In this document: in pieces, positions 1 to 8,152 of the stretch
Layout of the letters: every line of letters begins with the position of its first letter
Numbering within the stretch: the first letter of the stretch is position 1
DNA from: Pseudomonadota bacterium
GTDB lineage: Bacteria; Pseudomonadota; Gammaproteobacteria; Burkholderiales; Burkholderiaceae
DNA length: 26,431 nt
Direction: 5' to 3'
Assembly: GCA_963205525.1 (NCBI GenBank)
Contig: CAUJJP010000233.1
Coordinates: forward strand, 1-26,431
Made by a program: the position numbers and the translations under genes
Notes under the pieces: model-generated
Database searches by the model: none
What the model was told of the DNA's origin: nothing
What the model saw: the letters and a program-made list of their open reading frames with translations, nothing else

Positions 1-82
1 CAGCGAACACCCGACGCTGTCGCTCATCCAGGTGCCCTTGCATCAGGTTCCAGCGCTGCCGTATCGGCGACTCGGCTTGCAT
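1..82 (-). CDS. ISAzo13-like transposase, N-terminal fragment (runs off the window)
   Basis: Read on the minus strand from an ATG at 82, the frame stays open to the window edge and gives 27 residues. They contain the stretch HLDERQRRVFA. I recognise LxERQRRxxAAxEA as the conserved start of ISAzo13-family transposases. Only this N-terminus is visible, so intactness cannot be judged. The gene points away from sbcB, and the 155 bases between them hold no clear gene. The family call rests on one short motif; another DNA-binding protein is possible. Confidence 0.5.
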   Translation of the reverse strand, partial: MQAESPIRQRWNLMQGHLDERQRRVFA

Positions 83-237
83 GGACCGCAAGCGTAACCG
101 ACACGGTAGCAGTGCACAAGTTATTTCTTAACGAAGCCTTATCGAGCTGTGCAGATTCGTGCAGCCACTTCTGTTCCGGAGGCGGCGCATGCGCCAATTG
201 TGCGCTCCCTGCGGGCGATCGGCTATCGTCCGCGGCG
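83..237. other. intergenic region upstream of sbcB
   Basis: This stretch separates the transposase start from sbcB. The sbcB frame is open leftwards to 112, but that extension is rich in Cys and Ala (many Cys in about 40 residues) and does not resemble exonuclease I, so I treat it as non-coding. I see no convincing promoter hexamers; an AT-rich patch around 118-130 is the best candidate area. Confidence 0.4.
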
Positions 238-1653
238 ATGAGCAGCGCCGCCGATTTCAGCTTTTACTGGCACGACTACGAGACCTTTGGCCGCGACCCG
301 CGGCGCGACCGGCCGGCGCAGTTCGCCGGCCTGCGCACCGACGCCGAGCTCAACGAGATCGAGCCGCCGCTGCTGCAGTACTGCGCCCCCGCGGACGACT
401 TCCTGCCCGACCCCGAGGCCTGCCTGCTGACCGGCATCACGCCCCAGACCTGTCTCGCGCAGGGACTGGCCGAGCACCGGTTTGCCGCCACCATCGAGGC
501 TGAGCTGGCGCGAGCGGGCACCTGCGGCGTGGGCTACAACAGCATCCGCTTCGACGACGAAGTGACGCGTTTCATGCTGTGGCGCAACCTGGCCGACCCC
601 TATGCGCGCGAGTGGCAAAACGGCTGCAGCCGCTGGGACCTGCTGGACGTGGTGCGTGCCGCCTGGTCGCTGCGCCCCGAAGGCCTGCAATGGCCGAAGC
701 ACGAGGACGGCCGGCCCTCGTTCAAACTCGAGCACCTGAGCGCGGCCAACGGCCTGGCGCACGAGGCGGCGCACGATGCGCTGTCGGACGTGCGCGCCAC
801 CATCGCGCTGGCGCGTACGCTGCGCGCCGCACAGCCGCGGCTGTGGGACTTCTGCCTCAAGCTGCGCGACAAGCGCGCGGTGTGGGCCGAGATCGGCCAG
901 GGCCGTCCCTTTGTCCACCTCTCGGGCATGTACGGGCCGGAGCGCGGCTGCCTGGCGCTGGTGTGGCCGCTGGCGCCGCACCCGAAGAACAGGAACGAGC
1001 TCATCGTCTGGGACCTCGCCGAAGACCCGCAGGCGCTCGCCACGCTGACCCTGGACGAAGCCAGGCTGCGCCTGTTCACGCGCGCGGCCGACCTGCCCGA
1101 CGGCGTGACGCGGTTGCCGATCAAGACCATCCACGTCAACAAGAGCCCGGTCGTGTTCGGCAACCTGAAGGCGCTGGGGTCGGCGGTGGCGCGCTGGCGC
1201 ATCGACGTCGATCAGGCGCTGCGCCACGCCGAACGCGCCGCCGCCCTGGGTGGCCTGCTGGACGGCATGTGGCGCGAGCTGTTCGCCCGCCCGACGGCAG
1301 ACGCGGCACGCGACCCCGACGAGGCCTTGTACGACGGTTTCATCGGCGACGCGGACCGCGCCACGCTGCAGCGCCTGCGCGCTCTGTCGCCGCAGGCGCT
1401 GGCCGAGCGCCGGCCCGCCCTCGATGATCCGCGGCTGCAGGAGCTGCTGTTCCGCTACCGCGCGCGCAACTTTCCCGCCACCCTGGACGCGCAGGAGGCC
1501 GAGCGCTGGGCAAGCCATCGCGCCCAGCGGCTGGCGGCGGCGATCGGCCCCTGGCACGAGCGCATCGACGCCCTCGCCGCCGAGACCGACGACGAGCAGC
1601 GCCAGGCGCTGCTGGCGGCGCTGGTTGACTACGTGGAGCAGATCGCGCCCTGA
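238..1653 (+). CDS. sbcB: exodeoxyribonuclease I (SbcB)
   Basis: Exonuclease I degrades single-stranded DNA 3' to 5' in recombination and mismatch repair. The 471-residue product is close to the 475 of E. coli SbcB. The DEDDh exonuclease signature is visible: Asp13 and Glu15 in the HDYETFG motif near the N-terminus, a second acidic motif in GYNSIRFDDE (about residues 97-106), and the His/Asp motif AHDALSD (about residues 178-184). The C-terminal ExoI-specific region, including PVVFGNLKAL, follows to the end. I chose the ATG at 238 because homology begins there; the open frame further upstream has unrelated, Cys-rich composition. It is the only housekeeping gene in the window and converges on the catabolic operon to its right, with 70 bases between the stop codons. 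Confidence 0.95.
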   Translation: MSSAADFSFYWHDYETFGRDPRRDRPAQFAGLRTDAELNEIEPPLLQYCAPADDFLPDPEACLLTGITPQTCLAQGLAEHRFAATIEAELARAGTCGVGYNSIRFDDEVTRFMLWRNLADPYAREWQNGCSRWDLLDVVRAAWSLRPEGLQWPKHEDGRPSFKLEHLSAANGLAHEAAHDALSDVRATIALARTLRAAQPRLWDFCLKLRDKRAVWAEIGQGRPFVHLSGMYGPERGCLALVWPLAPHPKNRNELIVWDLAEDPQALATLTLDEARLRLFTRAADLPDGVTRLPIKTIHVNKSPVVFGNLKALGSAVARWRIDVDQALRHAERAAALGGLLDGMWRELFARPTADAARDPDEALYDGFIGDADRATLQRLRALSPQALAERRPALDDPRLQELLFRYRARNFPATLDAQEAERWASHRAQRLAAAIGPWHERIDALAAETDDEQRQALLAALVDYVEQIAP

Positions 1654-1723
1654 GCCGTGGCCTGGATGGCGTCCTGGGTGGTGCTCGGGCGCCGGGTCAC
1701 GTTGGCTTGCGGCTCCAGGGCGG

Positions 1724-2713
1724 TCAGAGTCCGAAGATGCGCTGCGCGTTGCCGGCGAAGACCTTGCGTGCGGTGGCCTGCGGCAAGGTGGCAACGCGCG
1801 CGCGACAGCCCGCCATATCGCCGATGTTGTGCGGATAGTCGGACCCGAACAGGACCTGGTCGGCCGAGCCTGCGGTGCGCATACACAGCTCGAGCGCCGC
1901 CGGGTCGTAGACCACGGTGTCGTACCAGATGCGCTGCAGATAGCTGCTGGGCCTGTCCTTCACTGCGACTGAGCAGGCCGGAATCATCTCGTGGCAGCGG
2001 TCGAGTCGGCCGGCGAGGTAGGGCAGCGCGCCGCCGCCATGTGAGGCGATCAGCTTCAGGTTCGGGTAGGTGTCGAGGAAGCCCGACAGGATGATGCGCG
2101 AGAAGGCGAGCGTGGTGTCGAACATGAAGCCGATCGGCGGTACGAGACCGAACTCGTCCATGTGCATCTCGCGCAGGCCCTGCGGCGCGGTGGGGTGCAC
2201 CAGCACCGGCAGGCCACGCGCGTCGATCGCCTTCCAAACCGGCGCGAAGGCCGGATCGGTCAGATCCTTGCCGGCGATGTTGCCGAGCACCATCACGCCG
2301 ACTGCGCCGGCGGCGAGCGCGCGCTCGAGCTCGGCCACCGCGGCGTCGGCGTGCTGCCAGGGCAGCGAGGCAAACCAGCGGATGCGGTCGGGACGGGCGC
2401 GCTGCTGCTCGGCCATCGAATCGTTGACCATCGCCGCGGTGGCGATGCTCGTGGCGCGGTCGCCCCAGTAGACGTTGGGGCAGGTCAGCGAAACGATGGC
2501 GAGATCGACCCGCGCCGCGTCCATTGCCTGGATGCGCAAGTCGTAGTCCCACATGCCGGGGAACAAGGTGGTGAAGGGTGCACCGTAGAGGTGGATCGCT
2601 TCCTGGCCGGCGGCGGTCTTCTGTACGGTGTACTTCTCGCCGCCATGCTGCCGCAGCGCCTCGATGTAAGGCAGCGGCATCATGTGGGTGTGGACGTCGA
2701 TGACGGTGGTCAA
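1724..2713 (-). CDS. amidohydrolase family 2 enzyme (ACMSD-like decarboxylase)
   Basis: A 329-residue TIM-barrel metal-dependent hydrolase of the Amidohydro_2 family, which includes ACMSD, gamma-resorcylate and 5-carboxyvanillate decarboxylases. The expected metal and catalytic residues are visible: His8 and His10 (DVHTH), His173 (LVHPT), His225 (SHGGG) and Asp292 (FGSDYPHN). The start is a TTG at 2713: the family N-terminus VIDVHTH begins three residues later, GGAGAG lies just upstream, and no ATG or GTG fits. It is the third gene of the operon, 17 bases after the extradiol dioxygenase, so a likely job is nonoxidative decarboxylation of the ring-cleavage product, as ACMSD does after 3-hydroxyanthranilate dioxygenase. 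Decarboxylation before ring opening, or hydrolysis, is also possible. The substrate is not determinable here. Confidence 0.87.
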   Translation of the reverse strand: MTTVIDVHTHMMPLPYIEALRQHGGEKYTVQKTAAGQEAIHLYGAPFTTLFPGMWDYDLRIQAMDAARVDLAIVSLTCPNVYWGDRATSIATAAMVNDSMAEQQRARPDRIRWFASLPWQHADAAVAELERALAAGAVGVMVLGNIAGKDLTDPAFAPVWKAIDARGLPVLVHPTAPQGLREMHMDEFGLVPPIGFMFDTTLAFSRIILSGFLDTYPNLKLIASHGGGALPYLAGRLDRCHEMIPACSVAVKDRPSSYLQRIWYDTVVYDPAALELCMRTAGSADQVLFGSDYPHNIGDMAGCRARVATLPQATARKVFAGNAQRIFGL

Positions 2714-2730
2714 GGCTTCTCTCCAGGGAT

Positions 2731-3750
2731 TCAGGACCAGATGACGAAACCCGCGCCGGTGCCGGTGCCGGCCTCGGAGCGGTAGCAGGGCACGTAGTCG
2801 ACGACGCTGGCGCGCAGGCCGGCGCCTTCGAGTGCGCCGGCGGCGGCGATCCAGTTCTTGCACTCGGAGGTGCCGGCCTGGAACCAGGGCTCCGGATGCT
2901 GCACGAGCGCATCGTGGTCGGCGCGCACCAGCGCGTCGAGGAAGGCCTGATCGAAGGCTTCGTCGACGACGAAGTGGCTCAGTCCGCCGGAGCCGATCAC
3001 GGCCACGCGCAGATCGCGCTCCCAGCTCGTGATGGCGCGCCCGATTGAACGGCCCAGGGCCAGGCAGCGCGCCGCCGTTGGCTGGTTGGGCGGGAAGAAG
3101 GTGTTGATGATCACCGGCACGTTGGGCGGCACCTGGTCGCCCATCACGTTGCGGTAGACGAAGCCGAAGGCGTGCGGGATGCCGGTGCTGAAGCTGATGC
3201 GCTGGTCGGCCTCGCGCAGCCACTGCGACTGCGCGACATCGAAGCCATCGGCCATCGCGCGCTCGATCAGGTGGCGTCCCAGGGCCGGCTCGCCGGGGTG
3301 GGTGAGCGCCTGCGGCGGCGCGTGGCCATGGTGGGCGAGATGGATGCCCGCCGGCTTGCGGCTGATCTGGTCGGCGGTCGACGGCAGGTTTTGCAGCTCC
3401 TTGCCCCAGAAGATCGTGAACGCTGGCATCAGGTCCTCGACGAACAGCTCGTGCTGGTCGTTGCCGAGGATCACGGCGACGTCGGGCCGGGCGTCGCGCC
3501 AGGCCTGTGCCAGCCTGCCCACCGCAGCGTTGGCCCGTGCGTGGCGCGCCTCGCGCTCGGCGGGTTCGGCCTGCGGGCCGAGGTTCTCGCCGGCGCGCTC
3601 GGCGACCAGGCCGTTCCAGTCGTAGGCCTTGCCGCGGAACCACAGTGACTTGTTGCGGTGGTCCGCCTCCAGGCGCTGCTGCCACTGCTCGGGCGCGGTG
3701 TGGACCTGCGGCGTGTGCGCCAGCCCCAGGCCGAGGACGATGCGTGCCAT
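2731..3750 (-). CDS. class III extradiol ring-cleavage dioxygenase (LigB family)
   Basis: A 339-residue LigB-type Fe(II) dioxygenase, which opens catecholic rings next to a hydroxyl pair. By position and context, the iron ligands are His12 (GLAHTPQ), His100 (GNDQHELF) and Glu297 (GTSECKNW), and the acid/base His is His259 (GSGGLSHF). His193 lies in a further conserved patch (GIPHAFGF). It is longer than LigB (about 300 residues), and I see no separate LigA-like small subunit gene. It starts at ATG 3750 with GGAGG upstream, 13 bases after the monooxygenase stop, so the two are almost certainly cotranscribed. The role would be cleavage of the diol made by the HpaB-type enzyme. Whether the substrate is a benzene diol, an aminophenol or a pyridine diol cannot be told. 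Confidence 0.88.
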   Translation of the reverse strand: MARIVLGLGLAHTPQVHTAPEQWQQRLEADHRNKSLWFRGKAYDWNGLVAERAGENLGPQAEPAEREARHARANAAVGRLAQAWRDARPDVAVILGNDQHELFVEDLMPAFTIFWGKELQNLPSTADQISRKPAGIHLAHHGHAPPQALTHPGEPALGRHLIERAMADGFDVAQSQWLREADQRISFSTGIPHAFGFVYRNVMGDQVPPNVPVIINTFFPPNQPTAARCLALGRSIGRAITSWERDLRVAVIGSGGLSHFVVDEAFDQAFLDALVRADHDALVQHPEPWFQAGTSECKNWIAAAGALEGAGLRASVVDYVPCYRSEAGTGTGAGFVIWS

Positions 3751-3763
3751 GACCGGCCTCCGC

Positions 3764-5239
3764 TCAGTTCAGGCCGGCCTTGCGGCGATGCGAGGCCATC
3801 ATCGACTCGATGCGCTCGTACAGCGGCTCCTTCGGGAAGTCGTTGAAGTAGCCGATCGCGCGGCGTACCGGATCGCCCTGGTAATAGCGCTCGTAGACCA
3901 CCTGGCGGCCGGCGAAGGCGGAGATCGTCGCATCTGCAGCCAGCCGCATGAGCTGGATGCGCTCGCGCGAGCTCTGCCCGGCGCTGGCGAAGTACTGCTC
4001 GACCAGTTCGCCGATCTCGCCCGTCGTTTCGGCATACGAGGGCACGCCGACCAGGCCGCCGGCAGCGATCGTGCGGACGACCTCGATCATGCGTGCGTAG
4101 CGCTCGTGGAAGTTGAGCTGCGCACTGTGCAGCGGCCAGCGGTTGGGAGCGACGGTGCCGAACGGCGTGGCGGTGGCCTGCGCCTCGGCGCGCTCGACCA
4201 GCGCGCGCTGGATCTCGGTGAAGATCATCAGCTCGGTGATCATGCCTTGCACGTTGGGGAAGGCGTCGACCTTGATGCTGCGCGCCACGTGTGCCGCCAG
4301 TGCGGTCATGAACTCGGCCTTGGCGATCGTGCGCGACATGGTCTGGTGCGTGTAGTGCTCGCCCAGATAGGTCAGCTTGTAGATGCGGTTGCAAAGCCCC
4401 GGATCGCGGTAGACGAAGGTGCGCTCCCAGGGCACGAAGACGTTGTCGAAAACGAGCACGGCGTCGCCTTCCTCGAACTGCTGCGACAGCGGGTTGTCCA
4501 GGAAGTGGCCGGCGCCGGAGGGCACCATCGACGGTCGGCTGATCATGCGCAGCCCGGGTGTGGCGGCAGGAATCGCGAACGCGAAGGCGTACTCGTCGCC
4601 CTTGGTGTCGTTGCTGACGACGACCGAGGGCATGACGACCACTTCGTTGGCCACCTGCGCCAGCGTGCCGACCCAGCGGCTGCCGTTGACGACGAAGCCG
4701 GCGTCGGTCTCCTTGACGATCTTCAGCGCGATGTCGTGCTGCTGCTCGAACACCTGCTTGGTGCGGTCGACCTGGGGGTTGACCTGCACGTGCGTCATGG
4801 TCAGGTCGTTGCGCTTGACGTGCTCGTGGTAGGCGGCGACGTTGGCGCTGAAAGCGCGCCCGCTGGCCGAGTCGTCGAAGATGCTGCGCGCAGCGGCCAG
4901 CGCGCTGATACCCACGTTCATGAAGTCGGGCGTGCGGGCGAGCAGGCCACACGTGTGCTCGGCCACGCGGCGCAAGGCCTTGCCGCGCGCCAGCAGCAGC
5001 TCCTGGCTGGACGGCGCCAGGTGCGAGCGCGCGACGCGCTCGCCGATGGCATCGTCATGCACGGTCAGCACATCTTGGTCGGCTTTGCTGTGCTGCAGGT
5101 CGTAGAGCTCGGCGATGGTCTGCGCCGCGCCGCGGAAGGCGGGGTCTTCGGTGACGTTGGGCACGCGCCGGCCGTCGATGTAGACGACGCGGTCGTCGCG
5201 CAGGCTGTCGAGATACTGATTGCCGGTGCGGATGCTCAT
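3764..5239 (-). CDS. HpaB-family FADH2-dependent aromatic monooxygenase (oxygenase component)
   Basis: A 491-residue protein of the 4-hydroxyphenylacetate 3-hydroxylase/chlorophenol monooxygenase family, close to the family's usual length (about 480-520). The N-terminus has the family pattern QYLDSLRDDRVVYIDGRRV followed by PAFRGAA. The acyl-CoA-dehydrogenase-like middle segment is visible around NGSRWVGTLAQVANE, and the C-terminal helical region includes FNDFPKE. Such enzymes use free reduced FAD from a partner reductase and O2 to hydroxylate phenols. The ATG at 5239 is chosen because AAAGGA lies 7 bases upstream and the family N-terminus begins here; the open frame further upstream shows no homology. 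It leads the operon and is divergent from an IclR gene. The probable partner reductase is not adjacent but at 9879-10973. Substrate unknown; the name hpaB is not justified. Confidence 0.9.
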   Translation of the reverse strand: MSIRTGNQYLDSLRDDRVVYIDGRRVPNVTEDPAFRGAAQTIAELYDLQHSKADQDVLTVHDDAIGERVARSHLAPSSQELLLARGKALRRVAEHTCGLLARTPDFMNVGISALAAARSIFDDSASGRAFSANVAAYHEHVKRNDLTMTHVQVNPQVDRTKQVFEQQHDIALKIVKETDAGFVVNGSRWVGTLAQVANEVVVMPSVVVSNDTKGDEYAFAFAIPAATPGLRMISRPSMVPSGAGHFLDNPLSQQFEEGDAVLVFDNVFVPWERTFVYRDPGLCNRIYKLTYLGEHYTHQTMSRTIAKAEFMTALAAHVARSIKVDAFPNVQGMITELMIFTEIQRALVERAEAQATATPFGTVAPNRWPLHSAQLNFHERYARMIEVVRTIAAGGLVGVPSYAETTGEIGELVEQYFASAGQSSRERIQLMRLAADATISAFAGRQVVYERYYQGDPVRRAIGYFNDFPKEPLYERIESMMASHRRKAGLN

Positions 5240-5278
5240 GGCTGGTTCCTTTCGGGGTCGTCGTGATCGACGGGTTCG

Positions 5279-5308
5279 ATCGACGCGTGTCACGCTAAAC
5301 GCGTCGAT
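5279..5308. promoter_or_regulatory. 9-bp perfect inverted repeat, candidate IclR operator
   Basis: ATCGACGCG at 5279-5287 is matched by CGCGTCGAT at 5300-5308, with a 12-base spacer. It lies in the 152-base divergent region, 39 bases from the monooxygenase start and 83 from the IclR start. Shape and place suit a regulator site controlling both directions, but they do not show which protein binds. Confidence 0.45.
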
Positions 5309-5325
5309 GTATCGGAGAATGATAC
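5309..5325. promoter_or_regulatory. second short palindrome (GTATC-N7-GATAC)
   Basis: GTATC at 5309-5313 and GATAC at 5321-5325 form an inverted repeat directly next to the 9-bp repeat. Its 17-bp span is typical of IclR-family sites. It could be the operator itself or overlap the promoter of the monooxygenase operon. No confident -35/-10 pair was found. Confidence 0.35.
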
Positions 5326-5391
5326 GAAACGCATGACGCTGAATGCAATCAGAATCCGGCCGTCCAGGGAATGTCATGAAACTTCGGAGCC

Positions 5392-6141
5392 ATGAGTTTC
5401 GACAGACGCAACGAACGACGCGAACTCCTGCCCGCCGAGGCCGGCGTGCGCAGCGTCGAGGCGGCGCTGCGCCTGCTGGAACTGCTGGCCTGCAACGTGG
5501 GCCCGCTTCGGGTGACTGACCTCGCGCAACGGCTGGACCTGGGCAAGCCGCGCGTGTGCCGCCACCTGGCTACCCTGGAGGCGATGGGGCTGGTTCGCCG
5601 GATCGGCCGCCAGGGCTATGGCGTGGGCGAGCGCCTGACGCGCATGGCGCACCATGTGCTGCGCGAGCGCACGCTGGCCGAGACCGCGCGCCCGCTGCTG
5701 CAGGCGTTGCGCGACGAGTTGCAGCAGACGGTCACGCTGTCGGCGCCTGGCGCTGGCGGCGCGGTGGTGCTGGACTGCTTCGAGAGCCCGCAAGCGGCGG
5801 CAATCGTCGTACGTGCCGGCACCTTGCTGCGCTATCCCCATTCGCCTGCCGCCCGCCTGGCGGTAGCGCTCGGCGCGGCGACCTTTGATCCCGGCCAGGA
5901 TCGGCAGGCGGCCGAGGAAGCCATGGCGCGCTGGCGCGAGCGTGGCGTGGACCATGAGGTCGACACTCAGCACACCGGGTTGGGAGGGGTGGCGGCGCCG
6001 ATCTTTGCCGGCCAGCTACTGGTCGGGCTGGTGTCGGTGGTGGTCTCGTCGCGGCTGCTGATGCCGCAGCTGCCAGGCCGCATGGTGGACGCATTGCGGC
6101 GGAGCGTGGTAGCGATCGAGCAGGGTTTGGGCGGCAACTAG
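5392..6141 (+). CDS. IclR-family transcriptional regulator (first)
   Basis: A 249-residue regulator with an N-terminal winged helix (helix-turn-helix about residues 39-61, LRVTDLAQRLDLGKPRVCRHLATLE) and a C-terminal IclR effector domain ending in GGVAAPIFAGQLLVGLVSVV. It is divergent from the monooxygenase operon and probably controls it in response to an aromatic ligand. The ATG at 5392 has a GGAG only two bases away, which is tight; a GTG at 5446 with GAGG at good spacing is an alternative and would still keep the DNA-binding domain. It converges with the second IclR gene, 46 bases separating the stops, and the effector domains of the two look like paralogues. Confidence 0.93.
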   Translation: MSFDRRNERRELLPAEAGVRSVEAALRLLELLACNVGPLRVTDLAQRLDLGKPRVCRHLATLEAMGLVRRIGRQGYGVGERLTRMAHHVLRERTLAETARPLLQALRDELQQTVTLSAPGAGGAVVLDCFESPQAAAIVVRAGTLLRYPHSPAARLAVALGAATFDPGQDRQAAEEAMARWRERGVDHEVDTQHTGLGGVAAPIFAGQLLVGLVSVVVSSRLLMPQLPGRMVDALRRSVVAIEQGLGGN

Positions 6142-6187
6142 GGCAACCGCTGCACGGGCACCGCTTGCCTTGCCCGGTGGCGCCGGG

Positions 6188-6994
6188 TCAGCGCATGTGG
6201 TCGAGCTCGATCTGGCGCACGCAGCGCTGCAGCGCGCTCAGCACGCTGGGGGAGGGCGTGGGCAGCAGCGACGCAGCCGGAGCAACGATGGAGACCACCG
6301 CGATCAGCGAGCGGTGCTCGTCGAACACTGGTGCGGCGATGCCGCCCACGCCGCGGCCGGTGTCTGCCTCGTACTCGACTCCTTGTTGCGGCCACTGCTG
6401 CAGCAGCTTGCGCGCGCCGGCATCGGCACCGTGCTGCAACGCCACCGACAGCCGCCCGGCCGGCGAACTGGGGGAGGGCAGGAAGCCGGCGATGCGCACC
6501 GTCACCGTTTCCATTGCACGGCTTTCCACACTGGAGATGACGACCGCACCATCAGGTGCTGGCAGGCTCAGGATCACGCTGTGGTTGACCTCGTCGCGCA
6601 AGGTCTGCATGTGCGGCTTGGCCAGGTCCACGAGGCTGCGATCGCGCACCGCAGCCCGGCTGAGTTGCAGCAGCTTCCAGCCAAAGGTGTAGCCCTCGTG
6701 CCGGCCGCGGGCGACCAGGCCGAGTGCAAGCAGGGTCTGCATGTGGCGCGATACCCGCGCCTTGGTCATGCCGAGTTGGCGCGCCAGCTCGTTGACGCGG
6801 ACCAGTCCGTCGTTGTCGGCGATGCCTTCAAGGATCTGCAGCGCCACCTCCACGCTTTGCACCGTGCCGGGCTTGCGTTCGGCGACGCTGGAGGCTGTGT
6901 CGGCTTGTTGTGGCACAGGGTCGACATGCTGGATGGGCGTGGGGGCGCCTGTGCGCGGGGGGCCGAGCACGGTGCTCGCAGGGGAACGGGGCAT
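6188..6994 (-). CDS. IclR-family transcriptional regulator (second)
   Basis: A 268-residue IclR protein. A low-complexity, proline-rich N-terminal tail of about 40 residues precedes the winged helix (helix-turn-helix about residues 65-87, VRVNELARQLGMTKARVSRHMQ) and the effector domain (PAGRLSVAL, GVGGIAAPVF). It is divergent from the FAH/ABC/reductase operon at 7150 and is the natural candidate regulator for it. It starts at ATG 6994 with GGAG upstream. It resembles the first IclR in both domains, suggesting a duplication within the cluster. Confidence 0.93.
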   Translation of the reverse strand: MPRSPASTVLGPPRTGAPTPIQHVDPVPQQADTASSVAERKPGTVQSVEVALQILEGIADNDGLVRVNELARQLGMTKARVSRHMQTLLALGLVARGRHEGYTFGWKLLQLSRAAVRDRSLVDLAKPHMQTLRDEVNHSVILSLPAPDGAVVISSVESRAMETVTVRIAGFLPSPSSPAGRLSVALQHGADAGARKLLQQWPQQGVEYEADTGRGVGGIAAPVFDEHRSLIAVVSIVAPAASLLPTPSPSVLSALQRCVRQIELDHMR

Positions 6995-7090
6995 GTGGGC
7001 TTCTCCTCGATGGCAATGATTGTCTGCGGCAATTGCGCGTGTCGAAACTTTGGTGACTGGTTGAGCGGGAGAACCCCTATACCGGTCACC

Positions 7091-7133
7091 ATGATGGTAG
7101 TCCTATCATACGCGACACTGTCATGCAGTATGA
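7091..7133 (+). promoter_or_regulatory. candidate operator/promoter of the FAH-ABC-reductase operon
   Basis: ATGATGG-TAGTC-CTATCAT (7091-7109) is a near-perfect palindrome with one mismatched pair. A second inverted pair follows, TCATAC at 7106-7111 and GTATGA at 7128-7133. GATGGTAGT at 7093-7101 followed after nine bases by CGCG is also found upstream of the second FAH gene with the same internal spacing. The site is 48 bases before the ATG at 7150, so it probably overlaps the promoter. TATCAT at 7104-7109 could serve as a -10, but no good -35 accompanies it. Confidence 0.5.
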
Positions 7134-7149
7134 GACTGGAGAACGTTAG

Positions 7150-8106
7150 ATGAAACTCGCCACCATCCGCCTGAACGGCAAGCCCACCGTGATCGCCCGC
7201 GTCCAGGGGGACAACGCCGTCGCCGTCGACGTGCACGACATGGAGGAACTGATCATTTCCGGCAACGCCGGCCTGGACAAGGCGGCGAGCGCCATTGAGG
7301 CGGCCCGCAACGGCCGCGCCGCCGTCATCGATGTGTCCAGCGCCGACTGGATGGCGCCCAACCCCAAGGCGTCCAAGATCCTGGGTTGCGCGGTGAACAA
7401 CAACGAGCTGAATCAGCGCGCGTTCCGGCCGATGAAGTCGCCGATGTTTTTCACCAAGGGGCGCTCGGCGCTCACCGGCCACAACAAACCTATCGTGCTG
7501 CTTGGCCGCCACGGACGCTCGATCCCCGAGCCCGAGCCGGTGGTGGTGTTCGGCAAGATGGCCAAGGACGTGCCGCAGGAGCGCATCATGGATCACGTCT
7601 TCGGCTACACGCTGACCAACGACGTGACGGCCAGCGGCATCAAGTTCGGCGAGGACTCGATCGCCCTGAACATGGACCCCAAGTTCACCGCAGCGCACCA
7701 CTTCGCCTGGCGTGAGCGCTTCGGCGACGACGACAACTACGTCTATTTCATCTACCACTCGCGTTCGAAGGCGGCCGACACCTTCGCCGCCATGGGCCCC
7801 TGGCTGACGACCAAGGATGAGATCGCCGATCCGAACAAGCTCGTCGTGCGCGGCTACGTGGACGGCGATATGTACTGTGAGGACAGCACCGCCAACTACT
7901 ACTTCCCGGTCGAGCGCGTGCTCCATGAGGCCAACCTGTGGTTCACGATGGAGCCGGGCGACTGCGTGCACTGCGGCACCGCGTCCAAGGGCACGCCACG
8001 CCACCCCAAGGGCAATATCGGCACCTTCCTGTCCGAGTACAAGAACACCGAAGTCGAGATCGAAGGCCTGGGCCGGTTGTTCAACACCATCGAGCTGCGC
8101 CCCTGA
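7150..8106 (+). CDS. fumarylacetoacetate hydrolase (FAH) family protein, first copy
   Basis: A 318-residue FAH-family protein. This superfamily covers C-C hydrolases, decarboxylases and hydratases acting on oxo-acids from aromatic ring cleavage. The metal-binding acidic pattern is recognisable: Glu127 and Glu129 in IPEPEPVVVFG, and Asp158 in GYTLTNDVTASG. The third block departs from the usual NDFSARD, so the substrate pocket is probably unusual. A FAH-type C-terminal half follows (AMGPWLTTKDEI, HCGTASKGTP). The ATG at 7150 has GGAG about 9 bases upstream. It is the first gene of an operon with ABC transporter and reductase genes. It would act late in the aromatic pathway; the exact reaction is not readable. 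A second, more canonical FAH gene lies at 24882-25880. Confidence 0.85.
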   Translation: MKLATIRLNGKPTVIARVQGDNAVAVDVHDMEELIISGNAGLDKAASAIEAARNGRAAVIDVSSADWMAPNPKASKILGCAVNNNELNQRAFRPMKSPMFFTKGRSALTGHNKPIVLLGRHGRSIPEPEPVVVFGKMAKDVPQERIMDHVFGYTLTNDVTASGIKFGEDSIALNMDPKFTAAHHFAWRERFGDDDNYVYFIYHSRSKAADTFAAMGPWLTTKDEIADPNKLVVRGYVDGDMYCEDSTANYYFPVERVLHEANLWFTMEPGDCVHCGTASKGTPRHPKGNIGTFLSEYKNTEVEIEGLGRLFNTIELRP

Positions 8107-8152
8107 GGCGCGCGGCCGAGCGGGTCTGACATCAGCGGCAGGAGACAAGCAC

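Noticed and set aside
223..1794. Long minus-strand open frame opposite sbcB, and similar long frames opposite most genes
   Set aside because: Compositional shadows of high-GC genes: low-complexity Arg/Ala/Gly/Val-rich translations without family motifs, overlapping well-supported genes.
3764..5239. Naming the monooxygenase hpaB and the reductase hpaC
   Set aside because: Family membership is clear, but the neighbours are not those of the hpa pathway and the substrate is unknown.
3629..5266. 545-residue plus-strand open frame opposite the HpaB-type gene
   Set aside because: Rich in Val, Asp, His and Arg, no recognisable domain, and directly opposite a clear HpaB-family gene.
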